Shown one piece after another: positions 7,664 through 16,525 of a DNA stretch of 64,000 nucleotides. The translations under genes were made by a program, and so were the position numbers. Where the stretch lies: contig NZ_AP017367.1 in assembly GCF_001548395.1 (NCBI RefSeq), positions 3,323,001-3,387,000 on the forward strand, in the 5' to 3' direction. This stretch comes from Leptolyngbya sp. O-77. GTDB lineage: Bacteria > Cyanobacteriota > Cyanobacteriia > Elainellales > Elainellaceae. The notes below the pieces were generated by a model, which saw only the letters and a program-made list of their open reading frames with translations, had not been told where the DNA came from and did no database searches. Positions within the stretch are counted from its first letter, which is position 1; each line of letters begins with the position of its first letter.

Positions 7664-10240
7664 TTAATTGAGCGATCGCAGCAGGCGGCGGATCTTATCT
7701 TTTTGCTGGCGATCGAGATCGGGTGGGAAGCTGAGTTCCAAAATAGTGCGATCGCTCAACCCAGCCAGCATTTCCACCCGCATGATTTGTGCGACCAGAC
7801 TCTGCGGTTCTGGGTCATCCGGCTGACGAAACACCAACAGGCTGAGCAGTGGTTGGTTGACCTGCAATTCTTCGATTGTTTCAAGCTCAATCATTTCTAT
7901 CTCCAGCCGCAGATCGCGCATCCCTATCTCCGTCAGCGTCGCCGGGTAGGATACATCACCCCACCCTTCCCAAAACAGATAGGACGCAGCCTGTACCTGC
8001 TTTCGCACGGCAATGCTGGATTCGGGTCGAAACTCGCGAAAGACTCGCCCAATGCTGGCGGCGATGAATTTAAAGGAATCTACCGGATTGTCTCGCTGCT
8101 CGCGCTTTTGGGAATACCACTCCTTTACATCGGAATAGAGGACAAGAACAAGGTCATCAGTCTGAGTGCGGCTCAGATTGATAAACTGAATGGCAACTTG
8201 TACCTGCAAGTTGCTGGTCGCCTTGGCGCGAATGATTTTGGCATCGAGTAAGACTCGCGCTCCATAATCCCCAATCAGTTCTACCCGAACTTCATCTGGT
8301 ACATTAGGCCACTCATCTAGTAGTAGCAATGCCCCTGATTCGCTCACATTTTGTGTCGTGCCGCTCCACTGCTGGCCGTCGCTGTGGATGATAGCGGTAA
8401 TTTTGCGAGGCAAGCGATGAGCATCGCGCAACTGGGGTTGTTCAAAGGCGACCAAGCAGGCCGCCAGCAGCAAAAACAGGTTAAACACATTCCAAACTGC
8501 ATTAATCAGCACAGCCTGCGCGTCCTGTGGACTGATGACCAGCCAGAAGGGGATGGCCAGCAGGGAGGCAGCGGCGATCGCACTCAAATATACAAGATAG
8601 CGAACGCTCTCAAAATCGAAGTTGCGCTCGGTCACGGTCAAGCCCTTGTCTGTCACGTTGAACGATCCCAGCTTTGGATTAATCAACGCCAGCAGCGTCA
8701 CAATGCCCGCCTGAAATGACATGGCAAATTCATACACTTCGTTCCAGAAAGAGAAGCGAACGTGCTTGTAGGGAATGTGGTTGGTCTGCATAGACAAGAG
8801 AATGTGCGGCAGCGCATAGGCCATGGTCTCTAGCCCTAGCCCGCGCACCGATGAAATGCCCAGCAGCAGGTAAATCATCGGCGCAATCACATACATTAGT
8901 CTCGGAAAGCCAAAGAAAAAGTGTGATGTGGCGCTGAAATAGCACAATCGCTGCGCCAGCGTGAGTTTCAGCTTGCGGTTAAACAAAGGATTTTCGAGCC
9001 GCAGAATTTGCGCCATGCCCCGCGCCCAGCGCACCTGCTGACCCACGTAGGACGAAAATTTTTCGGGAGCCAATCCCGCTACCATGATCTTGTCGTAATA
9101 GACAGACTGGTAGCCGAGCGAATGTAGCCGCAGCGCCGTGTGGCAATCCTCGGTGACGGTTTCGGTGGCGATGCCGCCAATCTCCCGAATATACTCGCGC
9201 CGCACGACCGCCGCGGAGCCGCAAAAAAATGCAGCGTTCCAGTGGTCATTCCCCTTTTGCAGCACTTTGTAAAATAGCTCGTTGCCCACGGGAATTTGTC
9301 CACGAGTCAGCAGGTTGCGCTCGAAGGGGTCGGGGTTGTAGAACCAGTGCGGCGTTTGCACCAGTGCGACTTTAGGCTTCAGGAAAAAGCCCACCGTTTC
9401 TTTGAGAAAGCAGCGGGCGGGAATATGGTCACAGTCCAAAATCAGCACCAAATCGCCGTGGGTTTTCTCTAGGGCGGTGTTGATGTTGCCGGCCTTGGCG
9501 TGGTCATTGTTGTCGCGCACCAGCATGATTGCGCCTACTTCGTCGCACATGGCTTGTAGCTCGGCGCGGCGTTCGGGATACTTGCGGCCGTCGTCTAGAA
9601 CGTACACGCACTTTTTGTCGGCGGGATAGTCGATGGCGAGGGCGGCGATCGCCGTTTTTCGCACAATTTCCACATCTTCGTTGTAGGTCGGAATGTAGAC
9701 ATCGACACTGGGCCACTGCGCTTGGGGCACGGTGGAGAGGTCAATGGGCTGGCGCTGGCGGATGCGGAGCGTCTGAAAATAGGCCAGAAATAGCGTCAGA
9801 ATTGCGTACATCTCTGCTGCATAGAGCAGCACGCTAAACACCGCATTCAGCCAGCTATCCAGCGACAGGGTGTAGAACGTGCGGTAGTAGAAATAGCGGA
9901 GCGTGGTCAGTCCGCTGAGGGCAACCAAGACCAGATGCAGCCGTTCGCTGAGCGCAGTATCTTCTTGCTGTTCCTCTAGGCGTACTAGCCAGTTGCCTAA
10001 AAAGACTAGCGACAGTCCAAAAATGGCCTGCTGCCAGATGCCAGGACGGGCTGTAATCATGGGCGTGGCCAGCCACAGCAGCGCACTCAGCAGCACCAAA
10101 AACACATAGCGATGGCGGCGAAATGCCGTCTCAAAAAAGAGCGGAATGCCATTGACTAGGCGAAGTAAGATCCGCTTGGTGATAGGATCTCTGGTCTGAT
10201 TGGATGCTGGCGTTGCAGCAGGGGCGATCGCGCGAACCAT
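7664..10240 (-). CDS. bcsA: Cellulose synthase catalytic subunit with PilZ domain
   Basis: This roughly 858-residue GT2 membrane glycosyltransferase polymerises UDP-glucose into beta-1,4-glucan and exports it. Visible catalytic signatures (numbered from an upstream GTG, subtract 2) are DD at 218-219, DCD at 271-273, TED at 365-367 and QxxRW at 403-407. Transmembrane clusters lie before and after. A PilZ-like C-terminal region follows, with R-DAH-R and NVSESG motifs fitting c-di-GMP binding. An ATG at 10238-10240 lies 5 nt after GGAGG. The alternative GTG at 10246 overlaps that ribosome-binding site, so I prefer the ATG. The bcsB stop (TAG) overlaps the start of the same GGAGG, implying coupling. 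Confidence 0.93.
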   Translation of the reverse strand: MVRAIAPAATPASNQTRDPITKRILLRLVNGIPLFFETAFRRHRYVFLVLLSALLWLATPMITARPGIWQQAIFGLSLVFLGNWLVRLEEQQEDTALSERLHLVLVALSGLTTLRYFYYRTFYTLSLDSWLNAVFSVLLYAAEMYAILTLFLAYFQTLRIRQRQPIDLSTVPQAQWPSVDVYIPTYNEDVEIVRKTAIAALAIDYPADKKCVYVLDDGRKYPERRAELQAMCDEVGAIMLVRDNNDHAKAGNINTALEKTHGDLVLILDCDHIPARCFLKETVGFFLKPKVALVQTPHWFYNPDPFERNLLTRGQIPVGNELFYKVLQKGNDHWNAAFFCGSAAVVRREYIREIGGIATETVTEDCHTALRLHSLGYQSVYYDKIMVAGLAPEKFSSYVGQQVRWARGMAQILRLENPLFNRKLKLTLAQRLCYFSATSHFFFGFPRLMYVIAPMIYLLLGISSVRGLGLETMAYALPHILLSMQTNHIPYKHVRFSFWNEVYEFAMSFQAGIVTLLALINPKLGSFNVTDKGLTVTERNFDFESVRYLVYLSAIAAASLLAIPFWLVISPQDAQAVLINAVWNVFNLFLLLAACLVAFEQPQLRDAHRLPRKITAIIHSDGQQWSGTTQNVSESGALLLLDEWPNVPDEVRVELIGDYGARVLLDAKIIRAKATSNLQVQVAIQFINLSRTQTDDLVLVLYSDVKEWYSQKREQRDNPVDSFKFIAASIGRVFREFRPESSIAVRKQVQAASYLFWEGWGDVSYPATLTEIGMRDLRLEIEMIELETIEELQVNQPLLSLLVFRQPDDPEPQSLVAQIMRVEMLAGLSDRTILELSFPPDLDRQQKDKIRRLLRSLN

Positions 10241-10249
10241 AGACACCTC

Positions 10250-12640
10250 CTACTGCTTTTCTTGAGACAGGGTTCGATTCAGCCAGGCCTGACCCACGCC
10301 ATACATCAGCAGCGCAATCAAAATCGTGCCAGGAATCAGCAGCAGCCAGTAGCCGCCCACCCGCTGCATCAGGCGATCGCGCCAGTTTGCTTCACTCAGG
10401 GTGGTGCGCTGGCGGGCCTGTTGCAGAAATTCCAGCGTGTAGGCATCGGGGCTATTGGCCTGCACTGCGGCATCATTAGCGCTGATCAACACTGTGTCTT
10501 CTCGCAGTTGATAAAACAGGGCATCCTGTTCAAATAAGGCCTGCAACTGCTGAATCCCGGTGCTGGATTGTCCCGTCAGTGCCAGCAAAACGCGATCGCC
10601 ATTCCAGGGCGACACGATTTGTTTGGCAACCCCTTCCACATCTGGCAAGGTGCGAATCGCTGCGCCTTCTCGTTTGCGTTCAAACAGTGCCTCCAGGTTG
10701 AAGCCGCTGCTTGGGAAGGCTTCGGGCAGCGGAAAGCGCGATCGCTCGCCAATCGCAATGAGATGATGGGTTTTTCGCACCTCCGCAGGCAGTTGCCCAG
10801 CGCGATAGACATTGAACTTGATCGATTCGGCTTTGCTCAGTCGTCCCAGCCGCTCGCTCACTTCCATAAGCAGCAGTAATTCTGCGGGGTTGGGGTTTTG
10901 GGGTAGGGCGATCGCCGTCTGTGACAAATCCTGGGGTGCAGCAAAGGGATAGCCGACTTGCAACAGCTTCAGGTCGGGCACTCGCGCCATGTTTTCGCGC
11001 TTTAGCTCGAAGCTCGTGTCTGCATGAACCGTGCCCCAAAGCTGCTGATCGATTGCCCGATTACAGGAGCGGCGTTCGCGGGGGTCTAGCCGAAAGCGGA
11101 TCTGAAGCTTGGAGTTGGGTTTGATTTTATCTGGGGGTAGGTCTACTTTGAAGGTAGCGTTTCTAACGCCGTCAACTGCATCCAGCTTTCGCCCTGCTAG
11201 CGGCAGTCCGTCGATCTGCACCTCCAAAAGCGAAGTGAGCGGGTTGAGCTGCGGCCCGTAGCTATAGCGCAGATTCAGCACATTACCCACCAAAAAGCGG
11301 TCGTCTGGCAGGGCCCGAAAGTCGATTTCGATGGGCGGCGCATCGGAACCGCGAGTGGTGATGTCCTGGAATGGCTCATTGGCCTGGGTGAGCAAGTCCT
11401 TGAGTTGGAAGGAATTTTCGACGGGCAAATAGCCCGGCCAGTCACGCGGATCGGGCGTGGGCACGTCGGCCAGGTCTTTCACCAAAATCACGCTGCCGGT
11501 TCCAATCTGGCGATCGCGGCTCTGGAGTAAAAATTGCACTGCCTTGCTAGCAGCGGCGGGTGTATTGCCTGTAGCCACTAGCACCAGGCTCTTTGCATCT
11601 GGCGAAGTGGTTAGCATTAGCACGCCCACATCATTGGCGATCGGCTTCTGGGTTTCATCTAGCCAGCGATCGCCCTGCAATTTCAGCGGCAGCTTCAGCG
11701 ATTTCAGCACAGGCTGCATTTGAGTCGTGCCGATCACCACCAGTCGCTCGCCGGGGCTAAGTTCGTTGACCCGTTTTACCAGCCGCGTATCAATCGGGCG
11801 AAACTGTGCCAACCGTCCGAGGCTGCTCTGAAAGCGACTGGCAGCCGTCAGCCAGACTTCATCCACTGCGTTGGGCAGCAGATAGGCCAACTCATTGGGG
11901 CTGAGGCTGAGTTCGTCAAACAGCGGAAACGGATAGCGGCTAAAATCCAGCGATACTGGTCGGGGCGCAAGGTCAAATACAATCTTGGAATCGGGTAAGA
12001 TTTCGGTCCAGAGTGACGGATCGTAGGGATCTTGGGTGCAGGTGGGCGAGTTGTTTTGTAGCGCTGCAATCACCACTTCGTTATAGTCTTGCAGCAGGCT
12101 AGTGGGCACATCATAGATGGCATTGCCGATTTCGCCCTGGGGCTTGTTGAGCGGCACACTGCCCACACTGGCCCCGTTAACCAGCACCGTCAGGTTCGAC
12201 CGAGTGGCATAGAGCGCAGGCGAATGGCGAAACCGCAGCGACACTTTGACCGATTTAGTTTCCCAACTGCGCGGGCGCGTGAATCGCAGCCGCGACTCGT
12301 CATAAATCCCCCGCAGTTGCAGCCGCGTTCCCACCACAGGGCTGCGGTTAAATTCCAGGACATATTGCCCCGGCGATAGGGGCTTCAGTTGCACGGTCGC
12401 TGGTAACGTCGCTTGGTTGGGAGTGCCTGTGGCGGGTCGGCGGTCGGGCTTGGTTTCGGGAGGGATGGCGTTTTGCCGAAAGTCGGGAAGTTCGGTCTGG
12501 GCGATCGCCCCACTGTTTGCCAGCAGCGTCCCAAATAGCAGCAGCAAAAGGAAACCAGCGACCCGCTTTTGTGAACGCAGTTTGGAACGAGAAAACAGCC
12601 CGAAGAAGGAGACAAGTGGACGAGAAGTGTGACGCTTCAT
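10250..12640 (-). CDS. bcsB: Cellulose synthase regulatory/periplasmic subunit BcsB
   Basis: This 796-residue protein has an N-terminal signal or anchor segment (hydrophobic about 27-46), large periplasmic carbohydrate-binding-like and flavodoxin-like modules, and one C-terminal TM anchor (WLLLIPGTILIALLMYGVG). That is the BcsB architecture, in which the C-terminal helix completes the BcsA channel. Its position directly upstream of bcsA supports the call. It should guide the nascent glucan through the periplasm. Confidence 0.9.
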   Translation of the reverse strand: MKRHTSRPLVSFFGLFSRSKLRSQKRVAGFLLLLLFGTLLANSGAIAQTELPDFRQNAIPPETKPDRRPATGTPNQATLPATVQLKPLSPGQYVLEFNRSPVVGTRLQLRGIYDESRLRFTRPRSWETKSVKVSLRFRHSPALYATRSNLTVLVNGASVGSVPLNKPQGEIGNAIYDVPTSLLQDYNEVVIAALQNNSPTCTQDPYDPSLWTEILPDSKIVFDLAPRPVSLDFSRYPFPLFDELSLSPNELAYLLPNAVDEVWLTAASRFQSSLGRLAQFRPIDTRLVKRVNELSPGERLVVIGTTQMQPVLKSLKLPLKLQGDRWLDETQKPIANDVGVLMLTTSPDAKSLVLVATGNTPAAASKAVQFLLQSRDRQIGTGSVILVKDLADVPTPDPRDWPGYLPVENSFQLKDLLTQANEPFQDITTRGSDAPPIEIDFRALPDDRFLVGNVLNLRYSYGPQLNPLTSLLEVQIDGLPLAGRKLDAVDGVRNATFKVDLPPDKIKPNSKLQIRFRLDPRERRSCNRAIDQQLWGTVHADTSFELKRENMARVPDLKLLQVGYPFAAPQDLSQTAIALPQNPNPAELLLLMEVSERLGRLSKAESIKFNVYRAGQLPAEVRKTHHLIAIGERSRFPLPEAFPSSGFNLEALFERKREGAAIRTLPDVEGVAKQIVSPWNGDRVLLALTGQSSTGIQQLQALFEQDALFYQLREDTVLISANDAAVQANSPDAYTLEFLQQARQRTTLSEANWRDRLMQRVGGYWLLLIPGTILIALLMYGVGQAWLNRTLSQEKQ

Positions 12641-12689
12641 GGAAAGCCTGGAGGATGTTGGAATGCAAGGGAGTGTTGGAAGGAAGAGG

Positions 12690-12762
12690 GACGGATTTTG
12701 GATTTTAAATTTTGGATTTTGGAAGTGGGCGGCAATCCAAGACCCAAGATCCCCAATCCAGA
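12690..12762. repeat. GATTTTGG-type dispersed repeat
   Basis: Short direct runs of GGATTTTGGATTTT on one side are followed by an inverted partner (CCAAGACCCAAGATCC...CCAATCC). The same motif family recurs as a hairpin at 26536-26594 and in weaker form near 36980-37010. It lies in the spacer between the TPR gene and bcsB. Confidence 0.6.
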
Positions 12763-12763
12763 A

Positions 12764-15043
12764 TCAATACCGTTCCCAGAAGGGTTGATAACCCCGGCGG
12801 CGCAGCAGGTTATGTTCGACTTGCTGGAGGCGATCGCCCACGGTCGGATCAGTCACACCCTGTGCTTCTTGGGCAGTCCGCACCTGGCGCAGTTGTCGAA
12901 TACCACGCTGGATCTGATCCTGGGCAAGGTACAGTTCTGCCATGACGCGCTGGGTTTCCAGGTCGTCTGGGCGCAGGGTCAGGACTTGCTGATAAAGCCG
13001 CTGGGCAGCAGCATATTGCTGTTGCTGGAACCGCACGCCTGCTAGGGCAGAGAGCGCACCGACCTCATTGGGCTGTACTGCCAGGATGCGCTCATAGGCC
13101 TCACTCGCCAAGGCCAAATCGCCCAGCGTTTGCGCCAGTTCGCCCTGGATAAAATAGCCAGCAATCGGGTCATCTTGTCGAGCCAGGATCTCGGACAAGC
13201 GCGATCGCGCTGCTTCTGGGTCGCGTTGGGCAATGACTTGCAGCAGTCGCCGCTCAATGGGTAAGTAATTGGGAGACGTTTCCAGCAGGCTAAGATACAG
13301 CGGTTCTCGCGGCTCGCTGGCAGGCAACGCGCCAACCAGGGCATAGAGTTCGGGATAGGCAGGCTGGGGCGAGTTGTCCGCCAGCCATTGCGCTAGGGCT
13401 TGCTCGGCGGCGGCATCAGAGATTTCGCCCAATTCATACTGGTGACTCAGTTGGGCAATCTGGGTGCGGGGCTGATCTGGCTCGCGGCGGAGGATTTCGT
13501 CATAGAAGCGGCTGACGGATGCCAGGTTTCCCTGCTGGCGGCGGATGCTGCTCAGTCCCAGCAGCGCGTCCAGCTTTACAGAACTGGGGACATTTTGAGA
13601 CAGGATGCTTTCGTAGCGGCGGGCGCTGGCCTCCAGGTTTCCGGTCTGCCGCTCCAGGTCGGCCAGCAGCAGGTCTGTGCCAACGTCGCTCTGTCCTATC
13701 CGCGTGTTTTGGTAGGCCAGCAGCGATCGCCGTGCGTCGTCCCAGTTGCGCTGCTGGAGGCGGATTTGGGCGATGCGGAAGTGCAAAAACGGCACGTCTA
13801 CCTCAGATTGCAGCAGGCTCTCGTAGATTGGCAGCAGGGCGGCAGGTGGCGGGTCAAGCTGGGTCAGGGCGATCGCCACCGATTGCCGCTCAAACCTGGC
13901 CTCGGGCAGCGGTTGCAGCGCATCTTGTAGTTGGGTTTGCAGCGTGGCTAGACTGATTTGGCCGAGCTGCTGCTCCAGCACCCGCCGCCGAACCAACAAG
14001 CTGCGATCGCCCGGATATTGCTCGCTCAACTGTTGGTAAATCCGCAGCGCCTCGGCCCGTCCCGCGACCGATTCGCTCAACACATCCGCCGCTTCAAGCT
14101 GCACGCCCAGGGACGGTTCGGCGGTGGTGCGGAGGGCCTGTCGATACAACTCTGCTGCCTGCTGGAGCAATTGCGGGTCGCGTTGGCGGCGGCCGATGGT
14201 GCTGAGGGCGCGGGCTAGGGGCAGGATGGCATTGGCTTGCTGGCGGAGTGGCTCTAGGGCTTGCAGTGCTTTGGGGAGTTGCTGATCAAGCTGGTAGGCG
14301 ATCGCCAGCGTGCTGCGGGCATCAGGCACCAGCCAGTTAGGAACTCGCGGCCGCCGGAGCGTGGTTTCTAAAAGCTGAATCGCCTGTGCCGGGTCGCCCG
14401 TTTCTGCCAACGTGCGGGCATAGGCCGTCAGCGCCCCATCAGGAATTGCCTGTCCGGTGGCGCGATAGCGGGCAAAGAGGGTTTGCGACCGGGCGTAGTC
14501 GCCGCTGTAGGCATAGACCTGCGCCGCGCCCAGCAGCGCCGCCGGGCGGGGATTGTCGGACAGCAAGCGGTCATAATCTGCAAAGGCTTCGGCATAGCGC
14601 CCCTGATAGCCCAAAAGCAGGGCACGCTGGGTGCGAGCATCGGTGTCGTTGGGGGAGAGTTCTAGCAGTTTGCTTAGCGCGTCGATGCCGTCTGCCTGCC
14701 ATTCGGGTCGATAGCCACCCAGCAAGCCAATGGCGCTGAGGGCAGTTCGGTTGGTTGCGTCCTGCGCCAACACTTGCTGATAGGCGTTCCAGGCATCGGC
14801 ATCGCGGCCCGCCCGCTGATAGGCGATCGCCAGTCCTAGTCTGGCATCTAGCGAGTTGGGCAACTGCCTAAGCGCTTGCTGAAAGGCGGCGATCGCATCG
14901 TTTACCCAGCCGCGCTCTAGCAGCGTATATCCATTTCGCACTGCCGCTGGGCGAGTTGTTTGTGTGAATCCTGAGGGGGCGATCGCACCGCAAAGACTGA
15001 CGGTCAGCCCCAAAATGCCGAGCCATCTTCCTATCTTTTTCAT
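12764..15043 (-). CDS. TPR-repeat protein of the cellulose operon (BcsC-like scaffold)
   Basis: This 759-residue protein has a signal peptide (MKKIGRWLGILGLTVSLCGAIAPSG) and is otherwise almost all tetratricopeptide repeats, e.g. AIAAFQQALRQLPNSLDARLGLA near 50-72 and further units to the C-terminus. It is first in the minus-strand operon, 123 bp before bcsB. Periplasmic TPR superhelices in BcsC bind exopolysaccharide assembly factors. The outer-membrane beta-barrel of true BcsC is absent, so it is a scaffold rather than a complete exporter. A separate porin may exist elsewhere. Confidence 0.82.
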   Translation of the reverse strand: MKKIGRWLGILGLTVSLCGAIAPSGFTQTTRPAAVRNGYTLLERGWVNDAIAAFQQALRQLPNSLDARLGLAIAYQRAGRDADAWNAYQQVLAQDATNRTALSAIGLLGGYRPEWQADGIDALSKLLELSPNDTDARTQRALLLGYQGRYAEAFADYDRLLSDNPRPAALLGAAQVYAYSGDYARSQTLFARYRATGQAIPDGALTAYARTLAETGDPAQAIQLLETTLRRPRVPNWLVPDARSTLAIAYQLDQQLPKALQALEPLRQQANAILPLARALSTIGRRQRDPQLLQQAAELYRQALRTTAEPSLGVQLEAADVLSESVAGRAEALRIYQQLSEQYPGDRSLLVRRRVLEQQLGQISLATLQTQLQDALQPLPEARFERQSVAIALTQLDPPPAALLPIYESLLQSEVDVPFLHFRIAQIRLQQRNWDDARRSLLAYQNTRIGQSDVGTDLLLADLERQTGNLEASARRYESILSQNVPSSVKLDALLGLSSIRRQQGNLASVSRFYDEILRREPDQPRTQIAQLSHQYELGEISDAAAEQALAQWLADNSPQPAYPELYALVGALPASEPREPLYLSLLETSPNYLPIERRLLQVIAQRDPEAARSRLSEILARQDDPIAGYFIQGELAQTLGDLALASEAYERILAVQPNEVGALSALAGVRFQQQQYAAAQRLYQQVLTLRPDDLETQRVMAELYLAQDQIQRGIRQLRQVRTAQEAQGVTDPTVGDRLQQVEHNLLRRRGYQPFWERY

Positions 15044-15531
15044 CTGAACTGTGCCTCCTGGAAGGGTTTCAGGCTATCTTCATCAGGACTTTACGAACTT
15101 TATGAATAGACACGAGATGTGAAACGGCAAGGCTTTCACCCGCACAATGCAAGTGATCATGACCAAGCAGGCATTTCAGAATTCAGCGTTATGCACTAAA
15201 TTTCTGCACTAAATTTCTGCATTAATCTGCATTAATCTGCATTAAATTTCTGCACTAAGCTGCACAGCAACGTGATTCAGAAATGATGCATATTTGACAA
15301 GAACCTATACCCGTTTTGGCGTGCGATCGCACACGTCAAACACATTCCATCATTTAAGCTCCTGATGTATTCCTGGTTTATCTATGTAGCATCAGCCAAT
15401 GCGCCACAAATCCAGATTCAGTCAGAGAAAACCCCTTGATGAGAACCCTGAGAACGTGCCCGAATGCAACCCTGAGACGCAATAAACACCCTGAAAATCG
15501 GCAAAATCAGCAATTTAGCCAGTTTATCGAC
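15044..15531. other. Promoter-side spacer of the cellulose operon
   Basis: No gene is seen. It contains short tandem repeats of TGCACTAAATTTC and TGCATTAATC at about 15192-15264 and an isolated HIP1 site. The promoter for the TPR-bcsB-bcsA operon should be in the first few hundred bases. The direct TGCA-containing repeats could be operator-like, but this is inference. Confidence 0.5.
15192..15264. repeat. Short tandem repeats upstream of the cellulose operon
   Basis: Repeats of a 13-bp unit (TGCACTAAATTTC) grade into a 10-bp unit (TGCATTAATC) and back. They lie about 150-220 bp upstream of the TPR gene start. Confidence 0.75.
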
Positions 15532-15627
15532 TGACAGCATTTCTGAAGCCAGTGAGGTACGCGGATAGTCAAGCAGCGCTTGATTCGTCAGGACTGTGCG
15601 TATCTTACCCTGCAAGAAAATGCTGTA
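15532..15627. repeat. MITE-like dispersed repeat B, copy 2
   Basis: This is closely similar to 7011-7105. It begins TGACAGCATTTCTG and ends CAAGAAAATGCTGTA, with an internal GTGAGGTACGC and partner CGTATCTTAC. Confidence 0.75.
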
Positions 15628-15765
15628 TCTCGCAACCCACTCCTCTCCTACTCTGTACTATGAGAATTGCTGAGATCCGTATAAATTTTATGTAAACTCC
15701 TGCGTGAGGAGAGATCCAGAGCGCGGCGAGAGTCCCTAAAAATGCACTAAACGATGCACCGACGG

Positions 15766-15870
15766 CACATAAACCGATAGCACATAAACCGATAGCACAT
15801 AAACCGATGGCATATAAACCGATGGCATATAAACCGATAGCACATAAACCGATGGCACATAAACCGATGG
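15766..15870. repeat. 15-bp tandem repeat, seven units
   Basis: Seven head-to-tail copies of CACATAAACCGATRG occur, some with CATATAAACC. Because 15 is a multiple of 3, the minus strand reads as repeated CAIGL pentapeptides in a 93-codon frame (15605-15886). I judge that frame a by-product of the repeat. Confidence 0.9.
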
Positions 15871-15875
15871 CACAT

Positions 15876-15908
15876 AAAATGATCACAAAATGATCACAAA
15901 ATGATCAC
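15876..15908. repeat. 11-bp tandem repeat, three perfect units
   Basis: Three perfect copies of AAAATGATCAC follow directly on from the 15-bp array and abut the terminator of the RRM gene. Each unit contains the palindrome TGATCA. Confidence 0.9.
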
Positions 15909-15943
15909 AAAAAAGCGAGGCGCTGACTGCTCAGACCTCGCTT
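15909..15943 (-). terminator. Rho-independent terminator of the RRM gene
   Basis: On the minus strand AAGCGAGG and CCTCGCTT form an 8-bp stem around a 15-nt loop, followed by a T run. It lies 37 bp past the stop of the RNA-binding protein gene. Confidence 0.85.
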
Positions 15944-15979
15944 GTTACAAAGTTTTACAAATCTTGGGTACAGGCCTGC

Positions 15980-16294
15980 TTAGAAGCGGCGATCGCCCCG
16001 GCTATATTCGCCGCCGCCATTGCCGCCCCAGCTATTGGCCGGGCGCTTTTCTTCGCGGGGACGGGCTTTGTTCACCTTCAGATCGCGCCCCATCCAGGTC
16101 GCGCCATCCAGCGCCTCGATCGCCGCTTGCTCCTCACTTTCCGACGACATTTCCACAAAGCCGAACCCACGAATCCGACCTGTTTCCCGGTCTACCGGAA
16201 GCTGAACCCGCGTAACCGTACCATAATCCGAGAAGACGGTTTGCACCTCTTCCTGCGTAACCTTGTAAGAAAGGTTACCAACGTAAATCGACAT
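15980..16294 (-). CDS. RRM-type RNA-binding protein (cyanobacterial Rbp family)
   Basis: This 104-residue protein is a single RRM plus a short Gly/Arg-rich tail. RNP2 is IYVGNL (3-8) and RNP1 is RGFGFVEM (42-49). The tail ends GGNGGGEYSRGDRRF. Cyanobacterial Rbp proteins of this size bind mRNA, and some are cold-induced or help localise thylakoid-protein mRNAs. The long leader (16295-16525) is compatible with post-transcriptional control. The paralog cannot be fixed without comparison. Confidence 0.93.
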   Translation of the reverse strand: MSIYVGNLSYKVTQEEVQTVFSDYGTVTRVQLPVDRETGRIRGFGFVEMSSESEEQAAIEALDGATWMGRDLKVNKARPREEKRPANSWGGNGGGEYSRGDRRF

Positions 16295-16525
16295 GGAGTA
16301 ACTCCGACAGTTAAAGCAATTGCAAAGGCTAGAGATTCAGAGCAGCGCCCGCCAACAAATTGATCCGGTTCGCTCGATCAGATTTGCTCTATCGAATATC
16401 TAAATCCGATGCGCTTAATCAGATGAACTCAGATGAAATTAAACCGATAAACTTGTAAACAAACTCGTCAACCGAAACTAAAGCCTCACCCGTTAGTCTA
16501 ACACGGGCGCGGGGCGGAAGCGGCG

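Noticed and set aside
15605..15886. A 93-codon minus-strand frame with repeated CAIGL pentapeptides
   Set aside because: It is produced by the 15-bp tandem array. There is no ribosome-binding site, and the second half shows no conserved composition.
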